Positions 51,597 through 59,951 are shown, counted from the first letter of the stretch. The stretch is 64,000 bases of DNA from Nocardia sp. CDC159 (GCF_023740735.1 NZ_JAMRXH010000017.1:102009-166008), one strand, 5' to 3'. Notes: generated by a model from the sequence alone, not told the origin. Program-made: numbers and translations.

Positions 51597-51950
51597 GTGG
51601 CAAGCCAATACGACGAGCTGGGTTTGAAGGTCCAGCGCGCCCAGTACGAGCTGGAGCAGATCCGCGGGAGCGGCACCGTCGACGGCGTGACCGTGGAGGT
51701 CGACGCCGAGAACCGCCTGATCTCCGTCGATGTCCCCGGCGGCGAAACGATCGTCGCCGCATACCGAGCCGCCCTGCGGGATATCGAGCCCAAGGTGGCC
51801 GAGGCGACCCGAGAGCTTTTCGCCGACCCCCAGGTGCAGTCCGCACGAGTTTTCGCCGAGGCGAATTCCGCGCGACTGGAGGCGGAGCGACGAGCGCAGC
51901 AGCAGTCCGAGGACGCGAGCGGCGGCTCGTATCTCAAGAACAGCTGGTGA
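51597..51950 (+). CDS. YbaB/EbfC-like protein of a type VII operon (EspL-like)
   Basis: 117 residues from GTG 51597, one base after the previous stop, with GGGGGA upstream. The pattern of an N-terminal helix (ELGLKVQRAQYELEQIRGSG), a three-strand sheet (VTVEVDAENRLISVDVPGG) and two helices matches YbaB/EbfC nucleoid-associated proteins, of which EspL is an ESX-1-linked relative. It probably acts as a cytosolic chaperone or stabiliser for the effector. It ends the operon. Confidence 0.7.
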   Translation: MASQYDELGLKVQRAQYELEQIRGSGTVDGVTVEVDAENRLISVDVPGGETIVAAYRAALRDIEPKVAEATRELFADPQVQSARVFAEANSARLEAERRAQQQSEDASGGSYLKNSW

Positions 51951-51998
51951 GCTGGCTTGCGGCAGTAGGGTGCATCCGCGAGTGACCTCGCGAGTCGA

Positions 51999-52559
51999 TC
52001 ATTGCTCGAGGCGGGTGGGGGATGGGGTGTGCTGGGTAGCCCAGCCGGGAAATGGGTTCGAGGAGCATCCCAAAGTGATCCCGGTGTGGTCCAAGGTTCG
52101 GACCGCGTCGAGTGTGTAGCCGTCGGGGAGGGCCGCCTCGAGGGTGGAGTCGCCCACCTCGTTCGTCCCCGCGGTGACTCGCCAGCCGAAGTGGTTCCAG
52201 ATGTCGGCGACGTCGGCGAAGGCGGCGTCCTGGGGTCCCGTGGGGTAGCCCAGCAACCAGAAGTCGAGCCAGTATCTGCGGGGTACCGGGAAGGCGCCGC
52301 CGTCACTGCTGCCGAGCCAGCCCACCGGCGGTACCTGGGCCGTCCTTCTCGGCGACTTCGGCTTGTCTGGATTCTCGATGTCCAGATGGGTGCCTGCGGG
52401 CATCGCGCGAATCGTACGCAGCAGAAAGTCGATACAGGCGTCCTGCGCTTGCTGGGCGGTGGCTGCTGGTGCGGCCTGGGCGGGAGCCGACAGCGTTGAG
52501 GGTGTCGCAAGTGCGATGGATCCGCTGAGCAGGGCTATGGCTAGCTTCTTCGTGGGCAT
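51999..52559 (-). CDS. Secreted protein, function unknown
   Basis: 186 residues from ATG 52559 (AGGAG 7 nt upstream). Signal peptide PTKKLAIALLSGSIALATPS with cleavage near AQA at about 28-30. The mature part has two Cys (DACIDFLL and TLGCSSNPFPG) that could bridge, and Trp/Tyr-rich segments (RRYWLDFWLLGYPTGPQDAA; DIWNHFGWRVTAGTNE). No catalytic motif. It ends 49 nt from the convergent effector operon, so a functional tie cannot be shown. Confidence 0.7.
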   Translation of the reverse strand: MPTKKLAIALLSGSIALATPSTLSAPAQAAPAATAQQAQDACIDFLLRTIRAMPAGTHLDIENPDKPKSPRRTAQVPPVGWLGSSDGGAFPVPRRYWLDFWLLGYPTGPQDAAFADVADIWNHFGWRVTAGTNEVGDSTLEAALPDGYTLDAVRTLDHTGITLGCSSNPFPGWATQHTPSPTRLEQ

Positions 52560-52568
52560 GGATGTCAC

Positions 52569-52901
52569 TCCTGATCGCCGTAGCTGTCTAGTAGCTAAAG
52601 GATAGCATCAATTGGTAATTTGGATTTTCAGTTTCCCTTACGCGGGGCGGGCTGGGCGCGTGGACTGCCGGGGAGTGACGGCCCGCTGTCCCTTCAGCGC
52701 TGCACGATTCGGCCCCCGGATCGGCACGGTCAGCGTCTCGACGTCTCTTCGGTCAACAGCGCTTGCCACGTTGGCTCCCACTCCTCGGGCGAGACGATCG
52801 GCCGCCGCGTCATGGGTTTGCTCGTTATCCCACGGCGCGGCCGATGAGTTTGTGGCTTCCGGCCGGTCGAAGCTCGTGACCCCTTTGGAAAGGACAGTGC
52901 C
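52569..52901. other. Intergenic region, no gene seen
   Basis: About 330 bases between the secreted-protein gene and the DHFR-like gene, starting with an AT-rich stretch (taaaggatagcatcaattggtaa region, 52597-52630) that probably holds the promoter of the minus-strand gene. No frame looks coding. The rest is not interpretable. Confidence 0.45.
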
Positions 52902-53507
52902 ATGTCGGAGCTTCTCGTCGACTTCATCACCTCTCTCGACGGCTACGCATCGGGAGAGGGATGGCCCGGGTTCTGGGGCCTCGAGGGCCCGGAGTACCTC
53001 GCTTGGCTCGGCGAGCAGCCCGAGGCCACCTACCTGATGGGAGCGAACACCTACCGCCTGATGTCGGGCTTCGCCGCCGGCGAGGTCCCGAGTGGCCAAG
53101 ACGAGTTCAGGCCCGAAGAAGAGGCGTCCGTCGACGAGCTGACGCAAGCGTCCAAGGTGGTGTTCTCCTCCTCACTCGAGGAGCCACTGACGTGGGCCAA
53201 CTCCACGCTCGTCCGCGACGACGCCGTCGAGGCGGTCCGCGCCATGAAATCGAGTGGCTCGGGGCTCCTCAGCACGATCGGCAGCCTGAGCCTGTGCCGG
53301 TCCCTGCTGCGAGCCGGACTCGTCGACCGCTTCCGGGTCGTGATGTTCCCGGTGATCACCGGTGCCACGGGCGCAGAACGCATCTATGACGGCTATCCCG
53401 ACGTCGCCCTCGAGATGATCGAGCACCGCACCTTCGACGGCCGCATCCAGCTGGTCGAGTACAAGCCCCGCGTGCTCGAGCACCCGCCGCTCGGCGCCCC
53501 TGCGTGA
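52902..53507 (+). CDS. Dihydrofolate-reductase-fold (RibD C-terminal) protein
   Basis: 201 residues. LLVDFITSLDGYASGEGWPG opens the fold; TYLMGANTYRLMSGF and KVVFSSSLEEPLTWANSTLV follow, and LLSTIGSLSLCRSLLRAGLV then DRFRVVMFPVITGATGAERI close it. This is the RibD_C/DHFR-like NADPH-reductase family common in actinobacteria, with unknown substrate rather than folate metabolism. GGAAAGGAC stands before the ATG. It stands at the start of the accessory region. Confidence 0.88.
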   Translation: MSELLVDFITSLDGYASGEGWPGFWGLEGPEYLAWLGEQPEATYLMGANTYRLMSGFAAGEVPSGQDEFRPEEEASVDELTQASKVVFSSSLEEPLTWANSTLVRDDAVEAVRAMKSSGSGLLSTIGSLSLCRSLLRAGLVDRFRVVMFPVITGATGAERIYDGYPDVALEMIEHRTFDGRIQLVEYKPRVLEHPPLGAPA

Positions 53508-53736
53508 CGTCGTCCGTCCCCCGGTCCGGACAGCCGCCAGGCATGGCACCCCACTCTCCGTAGTGGCCGCCGGGCGGGCGGTGCTCGCCGCGAGATCGGC
53601 TGCGGCGCTGAACGTCCGGTATGGCCTGCGGTTTCAGGCGGTCGTCGCAACGCGTCGTCGAGTGCTTCTGATGGTGGCTTGTCCGACACTCTTTCGCGGT
53701 GCGGCCCGAACACGGTGTACCCAACTCGACCGATTA

Positions 53737-53752
53737 TCGAACATAGGTTCGA
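53737..53752. promoter_or_regulatory. LexA (SOS) box
   Basis: TCGAAC-ATAG-GTTCGA is an exact match to the mycobacterial LexA consensus TCGAAC-N4-GTTCGA. It lies 39 nt before the DUF222 start and 11 nt upstream of its -10 box, the right place for repression. Confidence 0.85.
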
Positions 53753-53762
53753 TATGGTGCGG

Positions 53763-53768
53763 TAAGCT
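53763..53768 (+). promoter_or_regulatory. -10 box (TAAGCT) of DUF222 fragment, leaderless
   Basis: TAAGCT ends 7 nt before the GTG at 53776, and no Shine-Dalgarno motif is present between them. It is just downstream of the LexA box. Confidence 0.5.
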
Positions 53769-53775
53769 GCTTCGG

Positions 53776-54093
53776 GTGAACACACATTCGACTGCAGTGG
53801 CACCGGATGCTCCGGCACGGAGATGGTCGGAACTGGCCGATGTCGATTTGTTGCGCACCCTCGTCGAAATCGAACGCCGTCGGCGTCGACTGGGTGCGGC
53901 CATGGTCGCGGCCGTCGCCGAGGCGGAGCGCCGTGGTCTCGCCGCCGACACCGGCTACCGCGACACAGCGGAGCTATTGAGCGATTTGCTGCGGATCAGT
54001 ACCTCCGAGGCGCGTCGGCGGATCGAATACGCCGCGCCGCAGGCCCGCTCGCGTTCCCGAAAGGCGTGGAGGGCGCTGACGGCGGCAGGCTGA
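53776..54093 (+). pseudogene. Truncated 13E12/DUF222 protein (HNH-endonuclease family), LexA-controlled
   Basis: 105 residues from GTG 53776. WSELADVDLLRTLVEIERRR, RLGAAMVAAVAEAERRGLAA and LSDLLRISTSEARRRIEYAA are the N-terminal part of DUF222 proteins, the 13E12 repeat family of mycobacteria. A full protein has ~400-500 residues with a C-terminal HNH nuclease; here the frame ends soon after ARSRSRKAWRALTAAG and no HNH sequence follows. The upstream SOS box is intact, as reported for 13E12 genes in M. tuberculosis. The promoter has outlived the gene body. Confidence 0.75.
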
Positions 54094-54480
54094 GGCCGAG
54101 CCTGGGTGCGGGACGGTGGATCCAACGGTGTTTCCGACCAGATGCTGAACCGATTCAGCTGGGGCCGCGGCGGCCCGGCCGTCGTAGTCTCGGAAGCCAC
54201 GGAGGGTCTGCGCTTCGCGAATTCGATCCTGTGCGCGCTGCTTGGTCGTGTAGACGCCGAGTGGCTTGATGTCGTCTCCCTCTCGCTCGTCCCATCAGAG
54301 CGAGACGGGCCTACCCCCGCCAGACGACACCGCGGCGCTCCAGCGTACTGCGCCACCGCCAGCGTGGCGGCTGGTCCGGATCGGTCATCGTCCACTGACG
54401 CGAGCGGTTCGACGAACAGTCCGACCGTTAGGCGGCCGGAGGCTGCGCCGGGCCTGGATCGCGTTCGCGCGCGGAGCTTT
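54094..54480. other. Junk-like stretch after truncated DUF222
   Basis: About 390 bases with no frame that resembles a known protein on either strand. It separates the DUF222 fragment from the convergent membrane protein. It may be residue of the deletion or insertion that removed the HNH part. Confidence 0.4.
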
Positions 54481-55632
54481 TCATTCGCCGGGTCGTGAGG
54501 CCGGTGCGATGCGCGTGGCGGCGGCCACCAGGAGATCGATGAGCCATTCGATCGGGCCGCGTCCAACCACGCGCAGCCACAGGTGTGCCCCCACCGCGAG
54601 GACGGCCAATTCGGTGATCAGCACGATGGAACGGTTCAGCGTGTCGAGTGGTAGACCGGCCGTTCCCAGAATGGCCGCGGTGTAGGCGGTGAGCGGCAGT
54701 GAGCCGACGGCCGTCACGGGGGCCAGCCAGCGCCACAACGCCTGCGGGACCGCCAGGACCAGACCCAGGATCAGCGCGGCCACCCCCGCCGACCCGATGA
54801 TCGCCAATATCGTAGCCGGAGAGGACGGTCCGGCCGCGAGCATAGAATCGAGCGCCGGGTCCGGGGCCATCCCGATCGCGACACCGATGATGCTGTCCGT
54901 GTCGAGGACGCACTCGGACACGATCTCGGTCCAGTCCGAATCCATCCGGGATGCTTCGGGATCGTTCCGGGCGAGTCCGAGCAGCCAAATGGCACCGTAA
55001 CCCAGTATGGCCGCGCCGAATCCGAAGCCCAGCAGGCGGTTTCGGGTTCGGAAGGCCGTCAGATCGGTGCGGCCGATCGCGACACCGACGAGGAGGAAGG
55101 GCGCCCAGATCAGGACGGGATAGGTGTGGGTGAGGGCCAGCGAGGGGATCGCGCCAATGCTTTCCGACCGGTCCGCCAGTGTCGGGTGAAACAACCCCAC
55201 GACCAGCGGTCCGACCACCCCGAGGATCGCGGCGGCGATGAGCAGCCGTCGTGGCCGCCACCCCAGGACCCCGATCGCCAGAGCGACGAGCACCGCGAAA
55301 CTCTCCAAAATCACGGTCTGCGATTCGGTTACGGCGAGGAGTGCGCCACCCAGGACGAACAGCAGCCCGGCACGCACCAGCACCGCCAGTCGCGCCGAAA
55401 CCAGCGACTGCCCCTGCTCGAGCGCGGCCCCACCGGTCGACAGCCCGAGCGCGACCCCACCGAAGACCACGAAACACACCGCCGCACGCCCAACCGCGAC
55501 CGCATGCCAATGCTCGGGCTGCGACCACGACAACGGAAAACTTCCCAGCACATCGGCGACGATCATCCCGATCACCGCCACCCCCAACGCCAGTGCCACC
55601 GCCGTCGCGCTGCGCTGCCCTTCTTCCACCAC
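54481..55632 (-). CDS. Polytopic membrane protein, DUF418/acyltransferase-like
   Basis: About 383 residues from tandem GTG codons at 55632/55629; in-frame sequence further upstream to 55839 looks non-coding. Ten or so hydrophobic helices are visible (VALALGVAVIGMIVADVLGS, AAVCFVVFGGVALGLSTGG, YPVLIWAPFLLVGVAIGRTD, WLAPVTAVGSLPLTAYTAAI). The late PLTAYTAAILGT pattern resembles DUF418 and heparan-glucosaminide-acetyltransferase-like proteins. The usual R-x3-D-x-x-R-G start of those families is absent, so the N-terminus may be cut. No substrate can be named. Confidence 0.65.
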   Translation of the reverse strand: MVEEGQRSATAVALALGVAVIGMIVADVLGSFPLSWSQPEHWHAVAVGRAAVCFVVFGGVALGLSTGGAALEQGQSLVSARLAVLVRAGLLFVLGGALLAVTESQTVILESFAVLVALAIGVLGWRPRRLLIAAAILGVVGPLVVGLFHPTLADRSESIGAIPSLALTHTYPVLIWAPFLLVGVAIGRTDLTAFRTRNRLLGFGFGAAILGYGAIWLLGLARNDPEASRMDSDWTEIVSECVLDTDSIIGVAIGMAPDPALDSMLAAGPSSPATILAIIGSAGVAALILGLVLAVPQALWRWLAPVTAVGSLPLTAYTAAILGTAGLPLDTLNRSIVLITELAVLAVGAHLWLRVVGRGPIEWLIDLLVAAATRIAPASRPGE

Positions 55633-55924
55633 CCGGGCAGTCTCTCTATGCCGCGACCGTCGACTCAAGATCGAAACACTACCGGCTTGACGAAACATCA
55701 GAACCGAACTCCGCGGCACCGGCGAAGCCCCGTAGGTCTCGGCTGCACCGATCATCGTCAACGCGCCGCTTTGAGCGGTGCCCTTCCAGTCCAACACATC
55801 GGACCCGCTAGCGATGGCCTTGTCAGTGGACACGGCCACCGGTTTGGTCCGGCCATCGAACCACTGCCATCGCAGGTAATCCGAGCAATGGAGCGACGAC
55901 CTGGTCGTGCGAACGCACTACTTT

Positions 55925-56018
55925 GCCGCGTCGCGCGCGATTCGGAACGGTCACGCGGCATCCGTAAAGGTCAACGGGCAGAGATCACCTCAGGCTTCCG
56001 AACCTCCGCTCATGCCGA
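55925..56018. repeat. 94-bp repeat, copy A
   Basis: Starts GCCGCGTCGCGCGCGATTCG and ends CTCATGCCGA. It matches copy B (58881-58974) over 94 bp with five differences by eye and no gap. Each copy has TTCGGAA near its start and TTCCGAA near its end, so it can fold with a 7-bp closing stem. Copy C at 63786 is more distant. No transposase is attached to copy A. Confidence 0.85.
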
Positions 56019-56628
56019 GAAGCGGGTATCCCGGTGGGCATGCGCTTCGGCCGCTGCAAACCATCCGGTACTGTCCGCAGAAGCTTCCGATCGGGAATTC
56101 CGTATGATCTTCACCCGGGATCGGGGTCGGGCTCGGATATTGCCGCTTTAGCTAAACCTGTTGCTGCGTAACGGGTTTGAGTCTCTTATATCGCCCCTTG
56201 TCGTGACCTTCCGTCCGAGACGTTGGATGGAGCGACCTGCGCCCCGACCGTTACGCGCCTTGCTCGTTCATGTTCCTTCTGCGCACCCCTCGCGCCGAAA
56301 AGGGCTCGCACCCTAGATAAGAGAAGCCGCGCAGGATGTCGAGTGATGGTTGGTGCCGCGGTCGAGCCCGAAACCGACCCGTATCAGTGCGCTTCACGCG
56401 AAGGAGGCTGAGCTCAGCGATCTCGCACGCTCCGGGACTACATCGGAGGGCCGCTCGCCGATCAGCGGTCCGGGCCGACTCGCTCACCAAATACATTGCG
56501 AGCGAACATGTTCCATTTCCTCGCCGGTGACACTTGCTGAAATCCGTTGGCCTATCGAGGTGTTGCGAGACCTGTCTCGGGTACTTCACAAACGTCCGAG
56601 ATCGAAGCTCTGTCAAGGAGATAGAAGG
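56019..56628. other. AT-richer non-coding region upstream of Trp-rich gene
   Basis: About 610 bases between repeat copy A and the gene at 56629. Base composition is less GC-rich than the core genome (for example around 56140-56200). Frames on both strands give no recognisable protein. It probably contains the promoter of the next gene; no clear -35/-10 pair stands out. Confidence 0.45.
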
Positions 56629-57132
56629 ATGGACATCAAAACCGATTACCCCTACTACATGGTGCTCGGGGACGACCCCGGCCGGGGAGTGACCTTCGAG
56701 GCTTACAGCAACTGGGACTGGGTGCTGTTCGCGAATGAGGCCGGCACTCCATCGGAGCCGACCGGCACTCCGGTGAGGTTCACGCGCGTCGATCGCGGCT
56801 ACTACCTGATCCACTCAACGGGGTGCAACTGGGCCGACTACCAGACCTGGCGGGCCGATTCAGGATTCGCCCGCCCCGGTATCTGCCTGGTTCCCGACAA
56901 CCTGGACAACCCGAAGACGCGGGAGCGACCCACTGTGTGGCACGTCGACTGGTGGTTCGGCGACACCTTCAGACTCCAAGCAGATTACGGCGGGCGGGAG
57001 CACCAGGTGACCTGGAGCACCAGCGGCAAGCGCTGGCTGGCACATGCCAACCGCGATAGCGATCTACAGTCGGATGTTCCGGGCATCTCTGGCACCTATG
57101 CCTGGGCGTCATTCAAGCTCCTCGAGGCATAA
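56629..57132 (+). CDS. Orphan Trp/Tyr-rich beta protein, function unknown
   Basis: 167 residues from ATG 56629 (AAGGAG 9 nt upstream). No signal peptide or membrane helix. It has about ten Trp and many Tyr, in beta-like runs: MVLGDDPGRGVTFEAYSNWD, GYYLIHSTGCNWADYQTWRA, TVWHVDWWFGDTFRLQADYG, HQVTWSTSGKRWLAHANRDS. The regular W/Y spacing suggests a beta-trefoil or sandwich with a ligand or sugar site, like a lectin, but I recognise no family. It lies alone between repeat copy A and the IS110-like element, in less GC-rich DNA, so recent transfer is likely. Confidence 0.65.
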   Translation: MDIKTDYPYYMVLGDDPGRGVTFEAYSNWDWVLFANEAGTPSEPTGTPVRFTRVDRGYYLIHSTGCNWADYQTWRADSGFARPGICLVPDNLDNPKTRERPTVWHVDWWFGDTFRLQADYGGREHQVTWSTSGKRWLAHANRDSDLQSDVPGISGTYAWASFKLLEA

Positions 57133-57475
57133 GGGATCCTCGATCCGCTGCCATATCCGATGCCAGAGGCAGCGGAGGGTTCACCACACCGCAGGCCCCG
57201 TCATCGATGACACCTGTCAGCGGTTCTTCGACGCAATCGATGCAGCGTCTTTCCTGACTGGCTACAGAATCGGTTATCTGTAGGACCAGCTCCAGAGCAA
57301 GCAGTCCGATGAAGCGGCCACGTCCGACGACCTATCGGGCGTGGGCGCTTCTGAACCATGGTCTGCAACACCGCCACCTCGACCTCCCACTGACCATCCC
57401 CGTGCCTGGTCGTCACCTGCCACCGAGGCGCGCCATCGGCGGGCACCGCCGCCGCCCTGCCGGAACATCCGCAAA
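57133..57475. other. Non-coding or decayed sequence left of IS110 element
   Basis: About 340 bases. A plus-strand frame gives DDTCQRFFDAIDAASFLTGY then a TAG, and resumes as DQLQSKQSDEAATSDDLSGV, which could be a relic of a gene, but no family is seen. The last bases before the IS (ccggaacatccgcaaa, 57460-57475) resemble the end of the repeat sequence next to the second IS copy. Confidence 0.35.
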
Positions 57476-58880
57476 TGGCTCCCCTTTAGGTCAAGGCCTT
57501 GTTGGCGTGTTGGGGTTAGCCTGGTGGGTGGGTCCGGGTTGTGGCTTGTCCGAAGGGCCGGTGTGCGGGTTGGAGCCGGTCGCGCTGGAGCCAGTAGTCG
57601 TTCCCGATTGCCCTCCCGGGCCCGCTCATTCACGCCGCTGCTGGTCGGAAAGCATTTGTGCGTAAACGACATTCGACAGGCGGCGTTTGAGCGCGCGGAG
57701 TGCTTCCATCGAGGTCTTGCCGCCGCTGCGGCGGGCGTCGTAGTAGACGCGGCCGACGGTGGGGTGGCGTAGTTGGACCACGGCCATGATGTGGAGCACC
57801 CGGTTGATCTTGCGGTTGCCTGCGCGGGAAAGCCGATGCCGCTGCTGCTGTCCGGAGGAGGCGTCCAGGGGTGCGGTGCCGTTCCAGGATGCGAACCGGT
57901 CCCGGTTGGCGAACCGGTGGATATCGCCGGTATCGGCCAGAAGCCTTGCCGCGGACGACGGTCCGATCCCGTGCAACTCCATCAACGTCGAACCACGCGC
58001 CGCGACCAGTTGCCGCAACTCCTTGTCGGCTTCTTTGATCTTGCGGTCGATGCCTTCCAGTTCTTCGATCAATTCCACGACCAGTCGCTTGTGGACCTGG
58101 GCGACGGGGTCACGCGGTGCGATCGTCGCGACCAGCTCGCGGGCTTGGCGGGCGGACAGGAACTGTTTGGCGCCGCCGGGGATCAGTTCGAGCAACTGTC
58201 GATGCAGGCGATTGATGGTGTCGGTGCGAGCGCGGCCGAGGCCGTCACGGCGGTCGGCGAGAAGTCCGAGCGCGACCAGTTCCGGATCAGCGGTGACGCG
58301 ACGCAGGTTCGGTGCACGCAAGGCCGCGAGCGCGACCGAATGCGCGTCGACGGGGTCGGTCTTGCGGCCGTTGCCGGTGGCGAACACTCGCACTTGTGCC
58401 GACAGTTTCGTCGGCACGTCGATGACGGTCTCTCCGTCGTGGACCAGCCGATGCGCCAGATGCCGGCCGATACCATTACAGCCTTCCACCGCCCACACCC
58501 GATCAGCGAATCGCCTGCCCGCGGTGAGCATTTCCGCATACCCAGCACTGTCGGTGGCGTATCGGCCGGTGGCCAGGACACGTCCGGTCGGGTCGATGGC
58601 TTCGATGGTGGCCGAGCGTTTGTGTGGGTCCATCCCGATGATGACGGTCATCTTCGCTCCCGTGGTCGGCGACAATGCGGTGTCCGTGCGGGAGGGCACC
58701 GCTAGTTCGAGCCGCGGGCACACCACCTTTCGAGCCACTCCCGGCACGGCACCCGGTGGGAGGCAAGCCAATTTGAGAGCCACACCAGCGAAGACGGTGG
58801 GCAGCCGCTGTGAGAGCACCCCACCGGGCACCTGGACCGAATCCTGGCCGGGACCCGATCCTGATACCAGTTTCTAACTA
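57476..58880 (-). mobile_element. IS110-family insertion sequence
   Basis: About 1.4 kb, in the family's size range. The left boundary is set by the start of identity with the copy at 63874; the right boundary by the 94-bp repeat at 58881. It contains one transposase gene and non-coding ends of about 150 bp (57476-57625) and 230 bp (58652-58880). No terminal inverted repeats are seen, as usual for IS110. One of the non-coding ends should encode the bridge (seeker) RNA; which one is not determined. Confidence 0.8.
57626..58651 (-). CDS. IS110-family transposase
   Basis: 341 residues from ATG 58651. The N-terminal RuvC-like DEDD domain shows Asp in VIIGMDPHKRSATIEAID, Glu in RVWAVEGCNGIGRHLAH and the Asp pair in GRKTDPVDAHSVALAAL. 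A coiled-coil linker (LVVELIEELEGIDRKIKEAD) leads to the C-terminal Transposase_20 domain: LHGIGPSSAARLLADTGDIH then APLDASSGQQQRHRLSRAGN with the catalytic Ser. All key residues are present, so it may be active. It uses an RNA-guided recombination mechanism in known members. In-frame sequence upstream of 58651 is the non-coding end. Confidence 0.93.
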   Translation of the reverse strand: MTVIIGMDPHKRSATIEAIDPTGRVLATGRYATDSAGYAEMLTAGRRFADRVWAVEGCNGIGRHLAHRLVHDGETVIDVPTKLSAQVRVFATGNGRKTDPVDAHSVALAALRAPNLRRVTADPELVALGLLADRRDGLGRARTDTINRLHRQLLELIPGGAKQFLSARQARELVATIAPRDPVAQVHKRLVVELIEELEGIDRKIKEADKELRQLVAARGSTLMELHGIGPSSAARLLADTGDIHRFANRDRFASWNGTAPLDASSGQQQRHRLSRAGNRKINRVLHIMAVVQLRHPTVGRVYYDARRSGGKTSMEALRALKRRLSNVVYAQMLSDQQRRE

Positions 58881-58974
58881 GCCGCGTGGCGCGCGATTCG
58901 GAACGGTCACGCGGCATCCGTAAAGGTCAACGGGCAGAGATCATTTCAGGCTTCCGAACGTCCCCTCATGCCGA
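58881..58974. repeat. 94-bp repeat, copy B, abutting the IS110 element
   Basis: Same length and orientation as copy A (55925-56018), with five differences. It begins directly after the tentative right end of the IS, so repeat and element are physically linked. The pair A-B encloses 2.86 kb (Trp-rich gene plus IS) in direct orientation. Confidence 0.85.
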
Positions 58975-59030
58975 ATTGAGGACGTCGGGAACCGTCGGAT
59001 CGGCGAGCGCACCAGCGTGGTACACCGCCG

Positions 59031-59180
59031 GACGCCGGTGCCGAGGATCTGCGGGACGTGGTGTGGGTCGAGCCCCGTTACGTGGGCGAAGTCGCTTTCA
59101 CCGCGTGGACCCGCGAGCGGATTCTGCGGCGTCCGACGTGGCGCGGCCTCCGGCCGGACAAGCACGTCGATCAGATCGAC
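59031..59180 (+). pseudogene. C-terminal remnant of an ATP-dependent DNA ligase
   Basis: An open stretch of 50 codons reads DAGAEDLRDVVWVEPRYVGE, then VAFTAWTRERILRRPTWRGL and RPDKHVDQID. V-W-V-E-P-x-L/Y-V-G-E-V, W-T-x-x-x-x-L-R-x-P-x-W-R-G-L-R-x-D-K is the OB-fold end of LigD/LigC-type ligases. Nothing upstream of about 59031 matches; that part was replaced by the repeat/IS. It marks the right junction of an insertion or deletion. The gap 58975-59286 holds nothing else. Confidence 0.8.
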
Positions 59181-59286
59181 TGCCCGCCTCGGAAATCTGA
59201 GACGCAAGCCGGTGCGGCCAGCCCGAGGGCGCGATTCATGACCTGCGTGATCTCCGCGCGGTCGGGTTCGCCGGGAGTGGCGAGCC

Positions 59287-59901
59287 TTAGGTGCAGTCGA
59301 AGAGGCGGTCGAGGTAGTAATCGATGGCCGCCAGCGCGGCCTCGGGATCGATGACGTCGAACTCGAGCAGCGGGGTGAAGCCGGTCAGCGCGAGCAAGAG
59401 GTTCGTCTCGATCGCCGGTTCACGATCCGGGGGGAGGTGGCCGTCGGCGATCGCCTGCCTGATCAGGCGTTCGGTGAGTGCTCTGCCGTCATGGAGTCCG
59501 AGGCGGGCCTGCTCGTGCAGCTCCGGGTCGTGGAGCGCCTCGAGGGTGTAGGCGGCGCTCATCCGGCTGGTGGCGCGGGCATCCGGGTGCAGGGGGAGCA
59601 TCTCCATGAGCGTCACTCGCAGCACGTCTCGGGGGTGCGGAGGTGAGCCGAGACGGTCGAGGCCCTGGGTGACGCGCCGTGCGGTCTGTTCGGCAGCGAA
59701 TTCCATCGCGAAGACGAGCATCGCTGTCCGGGAACGGAAATAGTGCTGGACCTGCCCCAGGGAAGCATCCGCCTCACGGGCGACCTCGCGCATCGTTGCG
59801 CGGGCCCAACCTTGTTGTTCGACTACTCGCCACAGGGCGCGCGCGATGGTTTCGCGACGTTCTCGGTGGTCGACCTGTTTCGGCACCCGAACCCTTTCCA
59901 T
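59287..59901 (-). CDS. TetR-family regulator
   Basis: 204 residues from ATG 59901; an ATG at 59922 would add seven. HTH: TMREVAREADASLGQVQHYF (about 35-55). The C-terminal domain has EMLPLHPDARATSRMSAAYT and ends FDVIDPEAALAAIDYYLDRL, similar to BetI/TetR_C_6-type regulators. It is divergent from an alpha/beta hydrolase with overlapping promoters (TATTAT on the minus strand near 59923-59928; ACATAATAC on the plus), so control of that hydrolase is likely. Confidence 0.9.
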   Translation of the reverse strand: MERVRVPKQVDHRERRETIARALWRVVEQQGWARATMREVAREADASLGQVQHYFRSRTAMLVFAMEFAAEQTARRVTQGLDRLGSPPHPRDVLRVTLMEMLPLHPDARATSRMSAAYTLEALHDPELHEQARLGLHDGRALTERLIRQAIADGHLPPDREPAIETNLLLALTGFTPLLEFDVIDPEAALAAIDYYLDRLFDCT

Positions 59902-59951
59902 TCGTTTCCATACGTCTGACATAATACAGTTGACTTGCAAAAGGAGATGCG

